This document shows positions 28,874 through 36,258 of a stretch of 64,000 bases of DNA, one piece after another. This stretch comes from Sphingosinicella ginsenosidimutans (lineage in GTDB: Bacteria; Pseudomonadota; Alphaproteobacteria; Sphingomonadales; Sphingomonadaceae), in contig NZ_VOQQ01000001.1 in NCBI RefSeq assembly GCF_007995055.1, positions 1,054,001 to 1,118,000 on the forward strand, in the 5' to 3' direction. Position numbers and translations under genes: made by a program. Positions within the stretch are counted from its first letter, which is position 1, and each line of letters starts with the position of its first letter. A model generated the notes under the pieces. It was not told the DNA's origin. It was given only the letters and a program-made list of their open reading frames with translations, and searched no databases.

Positions 28874-29134
28874 TGTGTCTCCCTGCTTTGGCGGGAGCAC
28901 CAAATCTCTCAGCCACCGACCCACCACGGTTTTAATCGGTGATAATGACGGTGTAACATAAGATAATCCACGAGTCGAGGCCGTGACCCCGCCGAGCCCC
29001 CGCGGGATCGCATTCATGCTGGACGGGAACCCCACCCCTGCCCCGAGGCCTTGATCCGCACAGGTCGCGAGCCAGTTCAGGGTCGCCGGCGCTTGGGCGC
29101 GCCGCCGCTGCCTGCCAGCTTCGCCGCGATATCC

Positions 29135-29323
29135 TCAATGCCCCTTGGGCGATGGGTCCGATCGGGGCGGGGCGATGCCGCCGGCTTCAAGGTCGGTGTC
29201 GTAATCCTCGCGGCCGTCATGGACGTCGCCGGCTTCCGAGCCGCTGCCGGTCGCGGCGCCGGTGCGGCGATCGAAGCCGGCGCGCTTGCCGCGCTCGCTC
29301 CCGCCTTGCCGCCCGGCCGTCAT
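29135..29323 (-). CDS. 62-residue hydrophilic protein
   Basis: Begins with ATG in the ATGA overlap with the stop of the preceding membrane gene, strong evidence for translational coupling. The product is Gly/Asp/Arg-rich and without hydrophobic helices (GFDRRTGAATGSGSEAGD, ending APPRSDPSPKGH). Probably disordered. Last gene of the hemerythrin operon. No family recognised. Confidence 0.5.
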   Translation of the reverse strand: MTAGRQGGSERGKRAGFDRRTGAATGSGSEAGDVHDGREDYDTDLEAGGIAPPRSDPSPKGH

Positions 29324-29676
29324 GCGCGCGCCACCGCCCGCGCGACGAGCAGGTCGACCGCGAGCGCGCCCACGACGAAGGCCAGCGTTCCGGCGGCGAT
29401 CGCGCGCGACCGGCCCCGCGCGCCGCTCAGCGCGAGCCCGGCAGCGCCGATGTCGAGCACGTCTCCGGCCGCCCGTGCCCACAGGCCGGCCGAGCGCTGC
29501 GGCGCGGCAAGGATGCCGATGCCCGCGGCGATCTCGCGCGCGCCGAACGCGCCGACGAGCGGCGCCGCCTCTGCCTTGCCGTGCGCGGCGGCAAGCCGTC
29601 GCGGTGCGATGAGCTCCGCCGCGCCCAGCGCGATCGAGAACCAGCCAAGCGGCCGGGCGAGCGATTTCAGGTCCAT
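29320..29676 (-). CDS. Small polytopic membrane protein
   Basis: 118 residues from the ATG at 29676, preceded by GGAGAAGGA; an ATG four codons earlier has no good site. It starts MDLKSLARPLGWFSIALGAAEL and contains about four hydrophobic segments (around 8-24, 40-60, 68-84 and 92-112). It resembles the membrane part of cyclase/dehydrase-like proteins in this group, without their soluble domain. Third gene of the hemerythrin operon. Confidence 0.65.
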   Translation of the reverse strand: MDLKSLARPLGWFSIALGAAELIAPRRLAAAHGKAEAAPLVGAFGAREIAAGIGILAAPQRSAGLWARAAGDVLDIGAAGLALSGARGRSRAIAAGTLAFVVGALAVDLLVARAVARA

Positions 29677-29703
29677 GTCCTTCTCCATTCTACCTGCGTT
29701 AGG

Positions 29704-29940
29704 TCAGCCGGCCGCGAGCGCGCCGCTCTGCGGATCGACAGGATCATGCCCGACCGCCGCCTGCCACGCCTTGCGGGCGCCATATTGGACGGCCCAGCCG
29801 AGCGCCCAGGTGGCGGCGATCGGGAGCGCCGCGCGGATCGCGCTTTCGGCGATCGTGCCCACGATCGCGCCCTTGATTCCGCTGTCGCCGTCGCCACGAT
29901 CGATTGCCGCCCCGATCAGGGCTCCAAGAAGATTGGCCAC
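29704..29940 (-). CDS. Small glycine-rich membrane protein
   Basis: 78 residues with a GTG start; GGGAGA lies about six bases upstream. The stretch ANLLGALIGAAIDRGDGD followed by GIKGAIVGTIAESAIRAALP suggests a pair of glycine-containing helices that could insert in the membrane. It starts 11 bases after the hemerythrin stop, so it belongs to the same operon. Function unknown. Confidence 0.6.
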   Translation of the reverse strand: MANLLGALIGAAIDRGDGDSGIKGAIVGTIAESAIRAALPIAATWALGWAVQYGARKAWQAAVGHDPVDPQSGALAAG

Positions 29941-29951
29941 GATCGTCTCCC

Positions 29952-30503
29952 TCAGGCGGTCGCGAGGAGATCGGCGCCGGCATAGCGATCGAATTCCTCG
30001 CGATAGCGCAGGGCGAGGCGGCTCTGGTCGCCGGCGGGCGCGCTTTCCTTGAGCTCGGGGAACCAGGTCTTTTCCTCGGTATAGACATGGTGCGCGACCG
30101 CGCCTTCGATATGTTCGAGCTTGTCGATGAAGTCCTGGCTCATCGGCTCCATCGTCTCGAGCAGCGCCATCTGCACCTTGACCATCGACTGCTCTTCATA
30201 AGCCAGCGCGGCGTGGCCCTTCTGCCCGGCCTCGGTCATCTCGGGATAGATGACCGCTTCCTCCGCGGCGGAATGGCCGTTGAGAAGAATGGCGAGCGCC
30301 TTGAAGGCCTCGCGGCGCGACGACGTCTCGTTGGCCGATTTCACGCTCGCAAAGGCCTGCTCGATCCGCTCGTGATGGTCGATGATGATGCTCAGCCAGT
30401 CGCCCGGCGTCGCGAGTTCGCGCGCCTTGCGCCGCGCCTGTGCGCGATCCTCCGCACTTTCGGGTGGGGTCACCGCGGCGATCGCCTTGTCGAGAATGGA
30501 CAT
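29952..30503 (-). CDS. Hemerythrin HHE-domain protein
   Basis: 183 residues; the ATG at 30503 has GGAG seven bases upstream. The four-helix HHE fold is shown by IIIDHHERIEQAF, NGHSAAEEAVIYPEM and AVAHHVYTEEKTWFPEL, whose His and Glu residues can bind a di-iron centre. Such proteins sense or store O2 or NO, or protect against iron and oxidative stress. It heads an operon of small membrane and hydrophilic genes and has a possible EcfG general-stress promoter. Confidence 0.88.
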   Translation of the reverse strand: MSILDKAIAAVTPPESAEDRAQARRKARELATPGDWLSIIIDHHERIEQAFASVKSANETSSRREAFKALAILLNGHSAAEEAVIYPEMTEAGQKGHAALAYEEQSMVKVQMALLETMEPMSQDFIDKLEHIEGAVAHHVYTEEKTWFPELKESAPAGDQSRLALRYREEFDRYAGADLLATA

Positions 30504-30531
30504 GATTTGCTCCTTCAGGGTTGAAGGGAGA

Positions 30532-30557
30532 AGCGCATGTCGCCACGCCGCGGTTCC
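30532..30557 (-). promoter_or_regulatory. Possible EcfG (general stress sigma) promoter
   Basis: On the minus strand GGAAC (complement of 30553-30557) is followed after 17 bases by CGCT (complement of 30532-30535). The alphaproteobacterial EcfG consensus is GGAAC-N16/17-CGTT, so one base differs in the -10. It lies 29 bases before the hemerythrin start. Confidence 0.4.
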
Positions 30558-30648
30558 GGGCGCGCCGTGAGATTGACCGGATTCCTGAAAATGAGCGGGA
30601 ATCAAGCCGCGCCGCGGTCGTCGGTCCCCGGCACCCCCGGGCCGAACC

Positions 30649-31227
30649 TCAGCCGCCTATCGCGCGGCCACGCTGCGAAAGGCTGCGGAAGGTGATCGAC
30701 CATCGTGTCGTTTCCATCGGCACGATGCTGTGCTCCCATTCGTGGCGCACCTCGCCGGTGAGATGGTAGATCGATCGCGGCGCCAGCGGCTGGGATGCCC
30801 GGGCGAACCCGCCCCCGGCCCGTCGCCGGCGCAGCCTCAGCACCGCCTCGGCGCCGAGCGACAGGCCGACGACATGTTCGAAGACGGGCCGGTCGCGATG
30901 CCAGCCGATGCCGGCACCGGGATCGTAGCGGATCAGCAGCGCCTGGACGAACGCATCGGGATCGAGGCCGGCAAAGGCGGCCGCCCGCGCGCGGACGGGA
31001 AGCAGCGCAGCCGGGATGGGGTCTGCGGGCGCGAAGGCGGCGGTGTCGAAATCATAATGCCATCCGAACGACGCGGTCAGCCGCTTGCCGGTCCAGCCGT
31101 GAAATCGAAACGGCGCCAGCGCCTCATGGTCTATCGCGGCGATCAGCGCCCGCTCCTCTTCGGAAGTGAGGAAGGCGTCCGCATAGGCAAGGCCGGGCAC
31201 GAGCGGGAACGCAAAGAGATCGTCCAT
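30649..31227 (-). CDS. AlkB-like alpha-ketoglutarate-dependent dioxygenase
   Basis: 192 residues. It repairs alkylated DNA/RNA bases by oxidative dealkylation. Iron ligands WHRD (His110, Asp112) and HEWEHSI (His166) and the 2OG arginines in RWSITFR (175, 181) are all present, and LIRYDPGAGIGWHRD is the typical core. The start MDDLFAFPLVPGL at 31227 matches the family N-terminus; the frame is open upstream and a second ATG at 31269 is possible. It follows the GntR-type gene on the same strand. No other adaptive-response gene is nearby. Confidence 0.9.
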   Translation of the reverse strand: MDDLFAFPLVPGLAYADAFLTSEEERALIAAIDHEALAPFRFHGWTGKRLTASFGWHYDFDTAAFAPADPIPAALLPVRARAAAFAGLDPDAFVQALLIRYDPGAGIGWHRDRPVFEHVVGLSLGAEAVLRLRRRRAGGGFARASQPLAPRSIYHLTGEVRHEWEHSIVPMETTRWSITFRSLSQRGRAIGG

Positions 31228-31312
31228 CGACTGTTGCAACGCGCCAGCCGTGAAATCGCCGCCGCCCATCTGGCTCTTCGCCGCCGAATGTCCGCCCCGG
31301 CCGGGCGAGGGA

Positions 31313-32143
31313 TCAGGCGCGTCGCCGATAGCCGTGACGGGTCCGGTTGTGGGTGCGCCGCCGCGCCGCCGCATGCTTGGCATCCTCGTCGAGCCACTCA
31401 CGGACCCGAGCGCCGCAGCGTCGCGCCGCGCTCCGGGCTCCTTCGGCATTGCGCGCCACGACGGCGCGGATCATCCGGTTACGCAGGCTCCGCCATTCGA
31501 GATAGCGCGCCCTCGGCCCGAGCAGGGCATCTTCCGGCGGACGACGCGTCCACACCAGTTCGATCACGATCTGGAGAAACAGGTGGAGGACGACGTTGCC
31601 CGAAGCCTCGCCAACCATCTGGTTATGACTGCGCTCAGCCTCCACGAAATGCGCGAAATCATAATCGGCCTCGGCAATCGCCTCGTCGCTCGCGACGAAG
31701 GCGGCGAGCCGCTCGAGTACCTCATCGTCGGCGGTCGTCGCCGCGAGCGCGATCAGCTCGAGGCGGATTCCCTCGATGGCGCGCAGCATGTCCTCGATCC
31801 GGGCGCCCTGGAGCTCGAGCAGGATCGCGGACATGTGGACGATGCCGGACACGTCCGGGCGCAGCGCGAAATAGCCGCCACCGGCGCCGCGACGGACCGT
31901 CACGAGTTGCTCCTGACCAACCAACGCGGCGGCCTGCCGCAACGTCGGCCGGCTGACCCGGTAACGAAGGATCAGCTCATCTTCGGAACCGAGGAAGCCG
32001 CCGGGCTCGGCCGCGAGCGAATCCGCGCGCAGCGCCATTGCCGCCTTGCGGACGGCCGGCTGGGCCCTGGCCACGACCTTAATTTCCGCGAGCCTTCCGC
32101 CCGAGACGCGATTCACGACGATATCCCCCATCTCCCTAGTCAT
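31313..32143 (-). CDS. FadR-type GntR family regulator
   Basis: 276 residues with an N-terminal winged HTH (GSEDELILRYRVSRPTLRQA, about 50-70, then VTVRRGAGGGYFA) and a C-terminal all-helical FCD ligand domain (IEDMLRAIEGIRLELIALAA, with His residues near 200-210). The N-terminus is longer than usual, so the start is uncertain: ATG at 32143 is used, 32131 is possible. The effector is probably a carboxylic acid, as for relatives. Its target is not evident; AlkB lies downstream. Confidence 0.82.
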   Translation of the reverse strand: MTREMGDIVVNRVSGGRLAEIKVVARAQPAVRKAAMALRADSLAAEPGGFLGSEDELILRYRVSRPTLRQAAALVGQEQLVTVRRGAGGGYFALRPDVSGIVHMSAILLELQGARIEDMLRAIEGIRLELIALAATTADDEVLERLAAFVASDEAIAEADYDFAHFVEAERSHNQMVGEASGNVVLHLFLQIVIELVWTRRPPEDALLGPRARYLEWRSLRNRMIRAVVARNAEGARSAARRCGARVREWLDEDAKHAAARRRTHNRTRHGYRRRA

Positions 32144-32624
32144 CACACTCGAGGAACCTCCGCAAGGGATAACTCGGCCACCCGACGCGAAATTAAAATA
32201 ATTCATGTGGATATGCCGCCTTGCCGGCCGCGTGCCCTGCCATCTCAATTTCGCGCAATTCGTCGACTTATTGTCGACGACTCAATTCAAATTGAGCCGG
32301 TCCATATGTTTACTTGGAAGATGTTTTCGGATCCGGATGACTTCTTGCACGCAGGCGCAGCGCCGTCGCTTCGCGCAACGCCGTCCCTTCACTTGCGATT
32401 CCTTCGATCGCGTTCGAAGCGATCATCGCCGCCGGCGGCGCATTGCCGATACCGAAAAATCCGCAGGTTGATGCCGCGAATCCAGTGGCTTAGGTGTAAG
32501 GGTACGAAACGGGTCTCTTCCCCATTTCGTACCGGGCGGACGGACGCGACGGGCCGTCTCCAAACCTGCTCCCGCGATCGCCGCCCGGATTGTCCCCCTT
32601 CGGGGGAGGGGGGAAGGCGCTGGA
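32144..32624. other. 481-bp gap with a hairpin repeat
   Basis: No convincing gene. The first 150 bases are A+T-richer (TTAAAATAATTCATG) and should hold the GntR-gene promoter. Near the other end CCCCC (32594-32598) and GGGGG (32602-32606) form a tight hairpin in a C/G-rich context similar to the palindromes around nrdB; it may terminate the LuxR-type gene. Open frames here are short and lack coding signature. Confidence 0.5.
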
Positions 32625-33230
32625 TCACAGCCGGAACGGGCTGATCCTGCTGAACAATTCCTCGCGCGAGGACACGCGCAGCTTCGAATAGATGTGGCGG
32701 ATGTGCGATCGCACCGTCTCGATCGACAATTTCATCAGACGGGCGATCGCATCCGCGGTGCGGCCGTCGATCATCTCGCCGAGCACGCGATATTCGGCCG
32801 GGGTCAGTTGGTAGACCTTGTCGAGATCGGCGTAGAGCGCGCGAAAGCCGCTGCCGGTCGGATGGAAGGCGATCCCGAGATAGCGCGACCCGCTGTCGCC
32901 ACCGATCTGCCGCCCCCGCAGCAGCAGGTGACCATCGCCGTCCGGGAAGGGCAGCGCGACCGATCCGGGCAGCGGGCCGAGTTCGGCGACGAATCGCGCA
33001 AAGAGATACTGGCCGTTGCGGTCGCCGGCCTGGAGCAGCCCGTCGCGAAGCTCGAGCGCGCCGCCGCGGGCGAGGGCGTCCTGGCCGGCGCCATTGGTCC
33101 AGAGCAGCGAACAGCATTGCGTGCAGATCAGGCGCGGCGTCGCATCGACGCCGAGCCAGGTAAGCGCGAGCCGGGCCGCCAGCGGATCGGCGGCCGGCCC
33201 ATCCGGCTGGGCGTTCAGCGCGACATCCAT
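32625..33230 (-). CDS. LuxR-type HTH transcriptional regulator
   Basis: 201 residues from the ATG at 33230, where GGGGACGGGG precedes it; a GTG five codons upstream is the alternative. The C-terminal 60 residues are a LuxR/NarL HTH (LTPAEYRVLGEMIDGRTADA, then MKLSIETVRSHIRHIYSKL). The N-terminal 130 residues are an unclassified sensor region with a CTQCC motif (about 37-41) that could be redox or metal sensitive. There is no receiver aspartate pattern, so it is not a classical response regulator. Confidence 0.85.
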   Translation of the reverse strand: MDVALNAQPDGPAADPLAARLALTWLGVDATPRLICTQCCSLLWTNGAGQDALARGGALELRDGLLQAGDRNGQYLFARFVAELGPLPGSVALPFPDGDGHLLLRGRQIGGDSGSRYLGIAFHPTGSGFRALYADLDKVYQLTPAEYRVLGEMIDGRTADAIARLMKLSIETVRSHIRHIYSKLRVSSREELFSRISPFRL

Positions 33231-33345
33231 CCCCGTCCCCCGCACCGCCCGACCATGGGCGATCGGGCGACTTTATACGGTAATTTTACTCGGGGTCGAC
33301 TCCCGCACGCGCCCCCGCGCGCGCCAAGTCCTTCCGATAGCGAAA

Positions 33346-34278
33346 CTATCTGCGCCGCGGCGGCGCGGGTGCGAAGCGCCACCGATCGCCGCCCTGCGCC
33401 TTGACGCCGGCGAGAGTCGCCGTCCGGCCGGCCTCCAGGTCGGCGATGAGACGCATGAGTTCCGCGCCGCGCGGCGCCGCGCCCGGCGCGACCTCGCCAA
33501 GCGCGCGCAGCACCAGCCGGCGAACCATCTCCACCGGCAGCCCGCTTGTATCGACGACCAGACCGTCATTGTCGGGCGCGGCGCGCTCGGCCCAGAGGCG
33601 GTCTGCTGACCATTCCAATGCCTCTCCGGCCGCGGCGAGGGCGCCGGCGCTGCGGGCGAGCGCGGCGGGATCGAGCCAGCCGGCCGCCCCGAGATGGGCA
33701 CGAAGCCGGGCCCGATCGAAGCGTGGATCGGCGTTGCTCGGGTCCTCGATCCAGGTCAGCCCCGCCGCGGCGACCACGGCGGCAAGCTCCGCGCGGCGCC
33801 AGCCGAGCAGCGGTCGCGCGACATGGCCGTTGGTCGCCCGGATGGAAGACAGGCCGGCAAGGCCCGAGCCACGGTTGAGCCGCATCAGGAGCGTCTCGGC
33901 CTGATCGTCGGCATGATGGGCGGTGAGCACATAATGCAGCCCTCGCGCGGCGCGCCACTCTTCGAGCAAAGCGTAGCGCGCGGCGCGCGCGGCCGACTGG
34001 AGATTGCCCCGGATCGGCGACGGCGGGCGCAGGATCGTGTGGGGAATGGCGAGGCGCGCGGAGGTTTCCGCGACAAACCGCGCTTCCCCCGCGCTTTCCT
34101 CGCGCAATCCGTGATCGACCGTGGCCGCCTCGAGCCGCCCGGGGCGCGCCGCGGCAGTCAGCAGGAGCAAAGCGAGGCTATCCGGCCCGCCCGAGATCGC
34201 GACGCCGACGCGTCCGCCGGCGCCGATCAGCGCGTCGAGATCATCGGCGAAGCGCCGAACGAGGGCGGGATCGGGCAT
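33346..34278 (-). CDS. tilS: tRNA(Ile)-lysidine synthetase
   Basis: 310 residues. It converts the wobble C34 of tRNA-Ile(CAU) to lysidine with ATP and lysine, which is essential for AUA reading. The PP-loop motif SGGPDS (29-34) and TAHHADDQAETLLMRLNRGSGLAGL are diagnostic. It is the short form with little C-terminal domain. It follows cpoB on the same strand, 40 bases after its stop. Confidence 0.94.
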   Translation of the reverse strand: MPDPALVRRFADDLDALIGAGGRVGVAISGGPDSLALLLLTAAARPGRLEAATVDHGLREESAGEARFVAETSARLAIPHTILRPPSPIRGNLQSAARAARYALLEEWRAARGLHYVLTAHHADDQAETLLMRLNRGSGLAGLSSIRATNGHVARPLLGWRRAELAAVVAAAGLTWIEDPSNADPRFDRARLRAHLGAAGWLDPAALARSAGALAAAGEALEWSADRLWAERAAPDNDGLVVDTSGLPVEMVRRLVLRALGEVAPGAAPRGAELMRLIADLEAGRTATLAGVKAQGGDRWRFAPAPPRRR

Positions 34279-34318
34279 GACGCCCGTTTAGGCGCTCGCC
34301 GCGCGCGAGCAAACCGGG

Positions 34319-35203
34319 TCAGCGGGCGTTGCCGCCGCCGGCGCCGCAGCGCGCGTCGGTGCGCGCCTGGGGAAGCCGGGTGCGGATATAGTCGCGCATA
34401 TTGGGATAGACCTGCGCCAGCTCGTCATAGACCCGGCACGCCTCGGGGCGGCGATTGAGCCGGGTGAGCGCCTGGCCGAGGAAATAAAGGCTGTCCGCGG
34501 CCCGCTCGCCGCGCGGATTGTTCTGGTAATTGTCGAGGAAGATGCGCGCGGCCGTCGCCGGCTTGTCGTCGTCGAGATAGGCGCGCCCCTGGAGATTGCG
34601 CATCCAGCTGGTCCAGCGGCTGTTCGGATAGCGGGTGGCCGCGGTGTTGAGCGCGCGCTGGGCCTCGGCGAAATTCTGCGCGGCCCACAGGCGATAGCCG
34701 GCATTATAGGCTTCCTCGGCCGGATCGGTGGCGCCGGAGGGTGCCGCGGCCGGATCATCGGCCGCCGGGGCCGCCGGTGCAGGCCCCGCCGGGATCGGCG
34801 GCGCCGGGTTCACCGCCGGCGCATTCTGCTCCAGCCGATCGAGCCGGCCGCCGAGATCGGCGCGCAACTGCGTCAGCTGCGCCTCGAGCTGGCGGGTGCG
34901 GTGGCCCTGTTCCTCCACCTGTCCGGTGATCGACCGCAGCTGCGCCTCGAGCGCATCGACCCGCTCGGCAAGGCTCGCCAATGCATCGCCCGATACGTCG
35001 CTCGTCGGCCCGGCCGGCGCGATCGGGCGGATTTCCGGCTCGACCACCCCCGGCTGGCCGCCCGGAAAGACGCGGCGCTGCACGGCCCGCATCTCCTGCT
35101 CCAGCCGCCCGACGCGCCGCTCGATCGGCTGCGGCCCGCTCTGGGCGATCGCGCCGGTGGCGGCGCTGGCGGCAAGGGCGAAGGCGATAAGCAATTTACG
35201 CAT
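34319..35203 (-). CDS. cpoB: Tol-Pal system protein CpoB/YbgF
   Basis: 294 residues: signal peptide (MRKLLIAFALAASAATGAIA), a long coiled coil (about 60-125, LASLAERVDALEAQLRSITG), a Pro/Ala linker and C-terminal TPR repeats (EEAYNAGYRLWAAQNFAEAQ to the end). It is periplasmic and coordinates septal wall synthesis with outer-membrane constriction via Tol-Pal. The other tol genes are not in this window. It sits between the RodZ-like gene and tilS. Confidence 0.92.
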   Translation of the reverse strand: MRKLLIAFALAASAATGAIAQSGPQPIERRVGRLEQEMRAVQRRVFPGGQPGVVEPEIRPIAPAGPTSDVSGDALASLAERVDALEAQLRSITGQVEEQGHRTRQLEAQLTQLRADLGGRLDRLEQNAPAVNPAPPIPAGPAPAAPAADDPAAAPSGATDPAEEAYNAGYRLWAAQNFAEAQRALNTAATRYPNSRWTSWMRNLQGRAYLDDDKPATAARIFLDNYQNNPRGERAADSLYFLGQALTRLNRRPEACRVYDELAQVYPNMRDYIRTRLPQARTDARCGAGGGNAR

Positions 35204-35285
35204 GTGGGATCCCCGTGGGTGACGGCTTCGACGACATGTTAGGAAAGGACGGCACCGCCCGCCACCCCCGACCGATCGCCTCGGC

Positions 35286-36167
35286 CTAGAAAGCGGTCGC
35301 GGCGTTCAACGGTTCGGCGCCCGGCGCCACGGGCACGGGCGCGGGCGACGACGGCGCCGCCGCCGGGGTGGCGGAAGGGGGCGCCGACGAGGCGCGAGTG
35401 GCGATGTCCTGGGCCAGCAGGCTCACATTGGCGACCGTGTGCTCGCTGGTATCGAGCATGCCGAGATCGCGCGTGCCCGCGCTGGCGCGAAGCAGCTGGG
35501 GCCGGCCGGTCCGCAGCAGCGGATGCTGGGCAGTCGCGGGCACGGTGAAGGTCTGACCGGGCTGGAGCGTTCCCTGGAACAGCGACGGGCCGCTCGCGCC
35601 CTCGGTGATCTTGAGCCACACCTCCCCGGTCGCGGTCAGCGTGACCGGCTGCCCGGCGAGCGCAGCCGGCGCGGGCGCGGCCGGCTGCGGCGTTCCGGGC
35701 GCGGGCGTGACGGGAAGCTGCGCCTGCGGGGCTTCCGCCGTGCTCGTTGTCCCGTCGCCGAGCGAGCTGCGCCACAGCGCATAGCCGATGACGAGCAGGA
35801 TCGCGATCAAGGCGGCGGCGATCGCCAGCGCCCGCGGCGGCACCCGCGCGGGATCCGCCGGCTCATAATATTCCGGGGCCGGCGCGCGTCGGACCGAGCC
35901 ACCGAGCTGATGGCGAAGCTCGCGGCCGAGCTCGGCGCCGTCGAGCCCGACCGCTTCGGCGTAGGAGCGAACGAAGCCGACGGCATAGGTCGCCGCCGGC
36001 AGCGCATCCCACTCCCCGGCCTCGATATGCTGGAGATGACGGATCGGGATTCGCGTCTGGGCGGCGATCTCGGCGAGCGACAGCGAGGCGGCCTCGCGCG
36101 CATGGGCGAGGCGCTCGCCAATGGTCACCGGTCCACGCGACTCCTCGTGGGCGTCGTCTGCCGTCAT
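35286..36167 (-). CDS. RodZ-like HTH membrane protein
   Basis: 293 residues: a cytoplasmic Xre-type HTH (ERLAHAREAASLSLAEIAAQ, then IRHLQHIEAGEWDALPAATY), one membrane helix (ALAIAAALIAILLVIGYALW, about 112-131) and a periplasmic Pro/Ala-rich part with a DUF4115-like beta domain (LTATGEVWLKITEGASGPSL). This is the architecture of RodZ, which links MreB to the wall-elongation machinery; the low-complexity C-terminus varies between species. First gene of the group with cpoB and tilS. Confidence 0.85.
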   Translation of the reverse strand: MTADDAHEESRGPVTIGERLAHAREAASLSLAEIAAQTRIPIRHLQHIEAGEWDALPAATYAVGFVRSYAEAVGLDGAELGRELRHQLGGSVRRAPAPEYYEPADPARVPPRALAIAAALIAILLVIGYALWRSSLGDGTTSTAEAPQAQLPVTPAPGTPQPAAPAPAALAGQPVTLTATGEVWLKITEGASGPSLFQGTLQPGQTFTVPATAQHPLLRTGRPQLLRASAGTRDLGMLDTSEHTVANVSLLAQDIATRASSAPPSATPAAAPSSPAPVPVAPGAEPLNAATAF

Positions 36168-36258
36168 GCGATCCGCTCTCCGCTATGGCCGTTGCTTGGT
36201 CGCAGAGCGACCGGCCTGTCAACAGGGACGCCTTGAAAAGTTCGCGCCGCCAAGACGT

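Noticed and set aside
28920..28960. Fnr-like box before the Crp/Fnr gene (TTAATCGGTGATAA)
   Set aside because: Too many mismatches to TTGAT-N4-ATCAA and weak symmetry.
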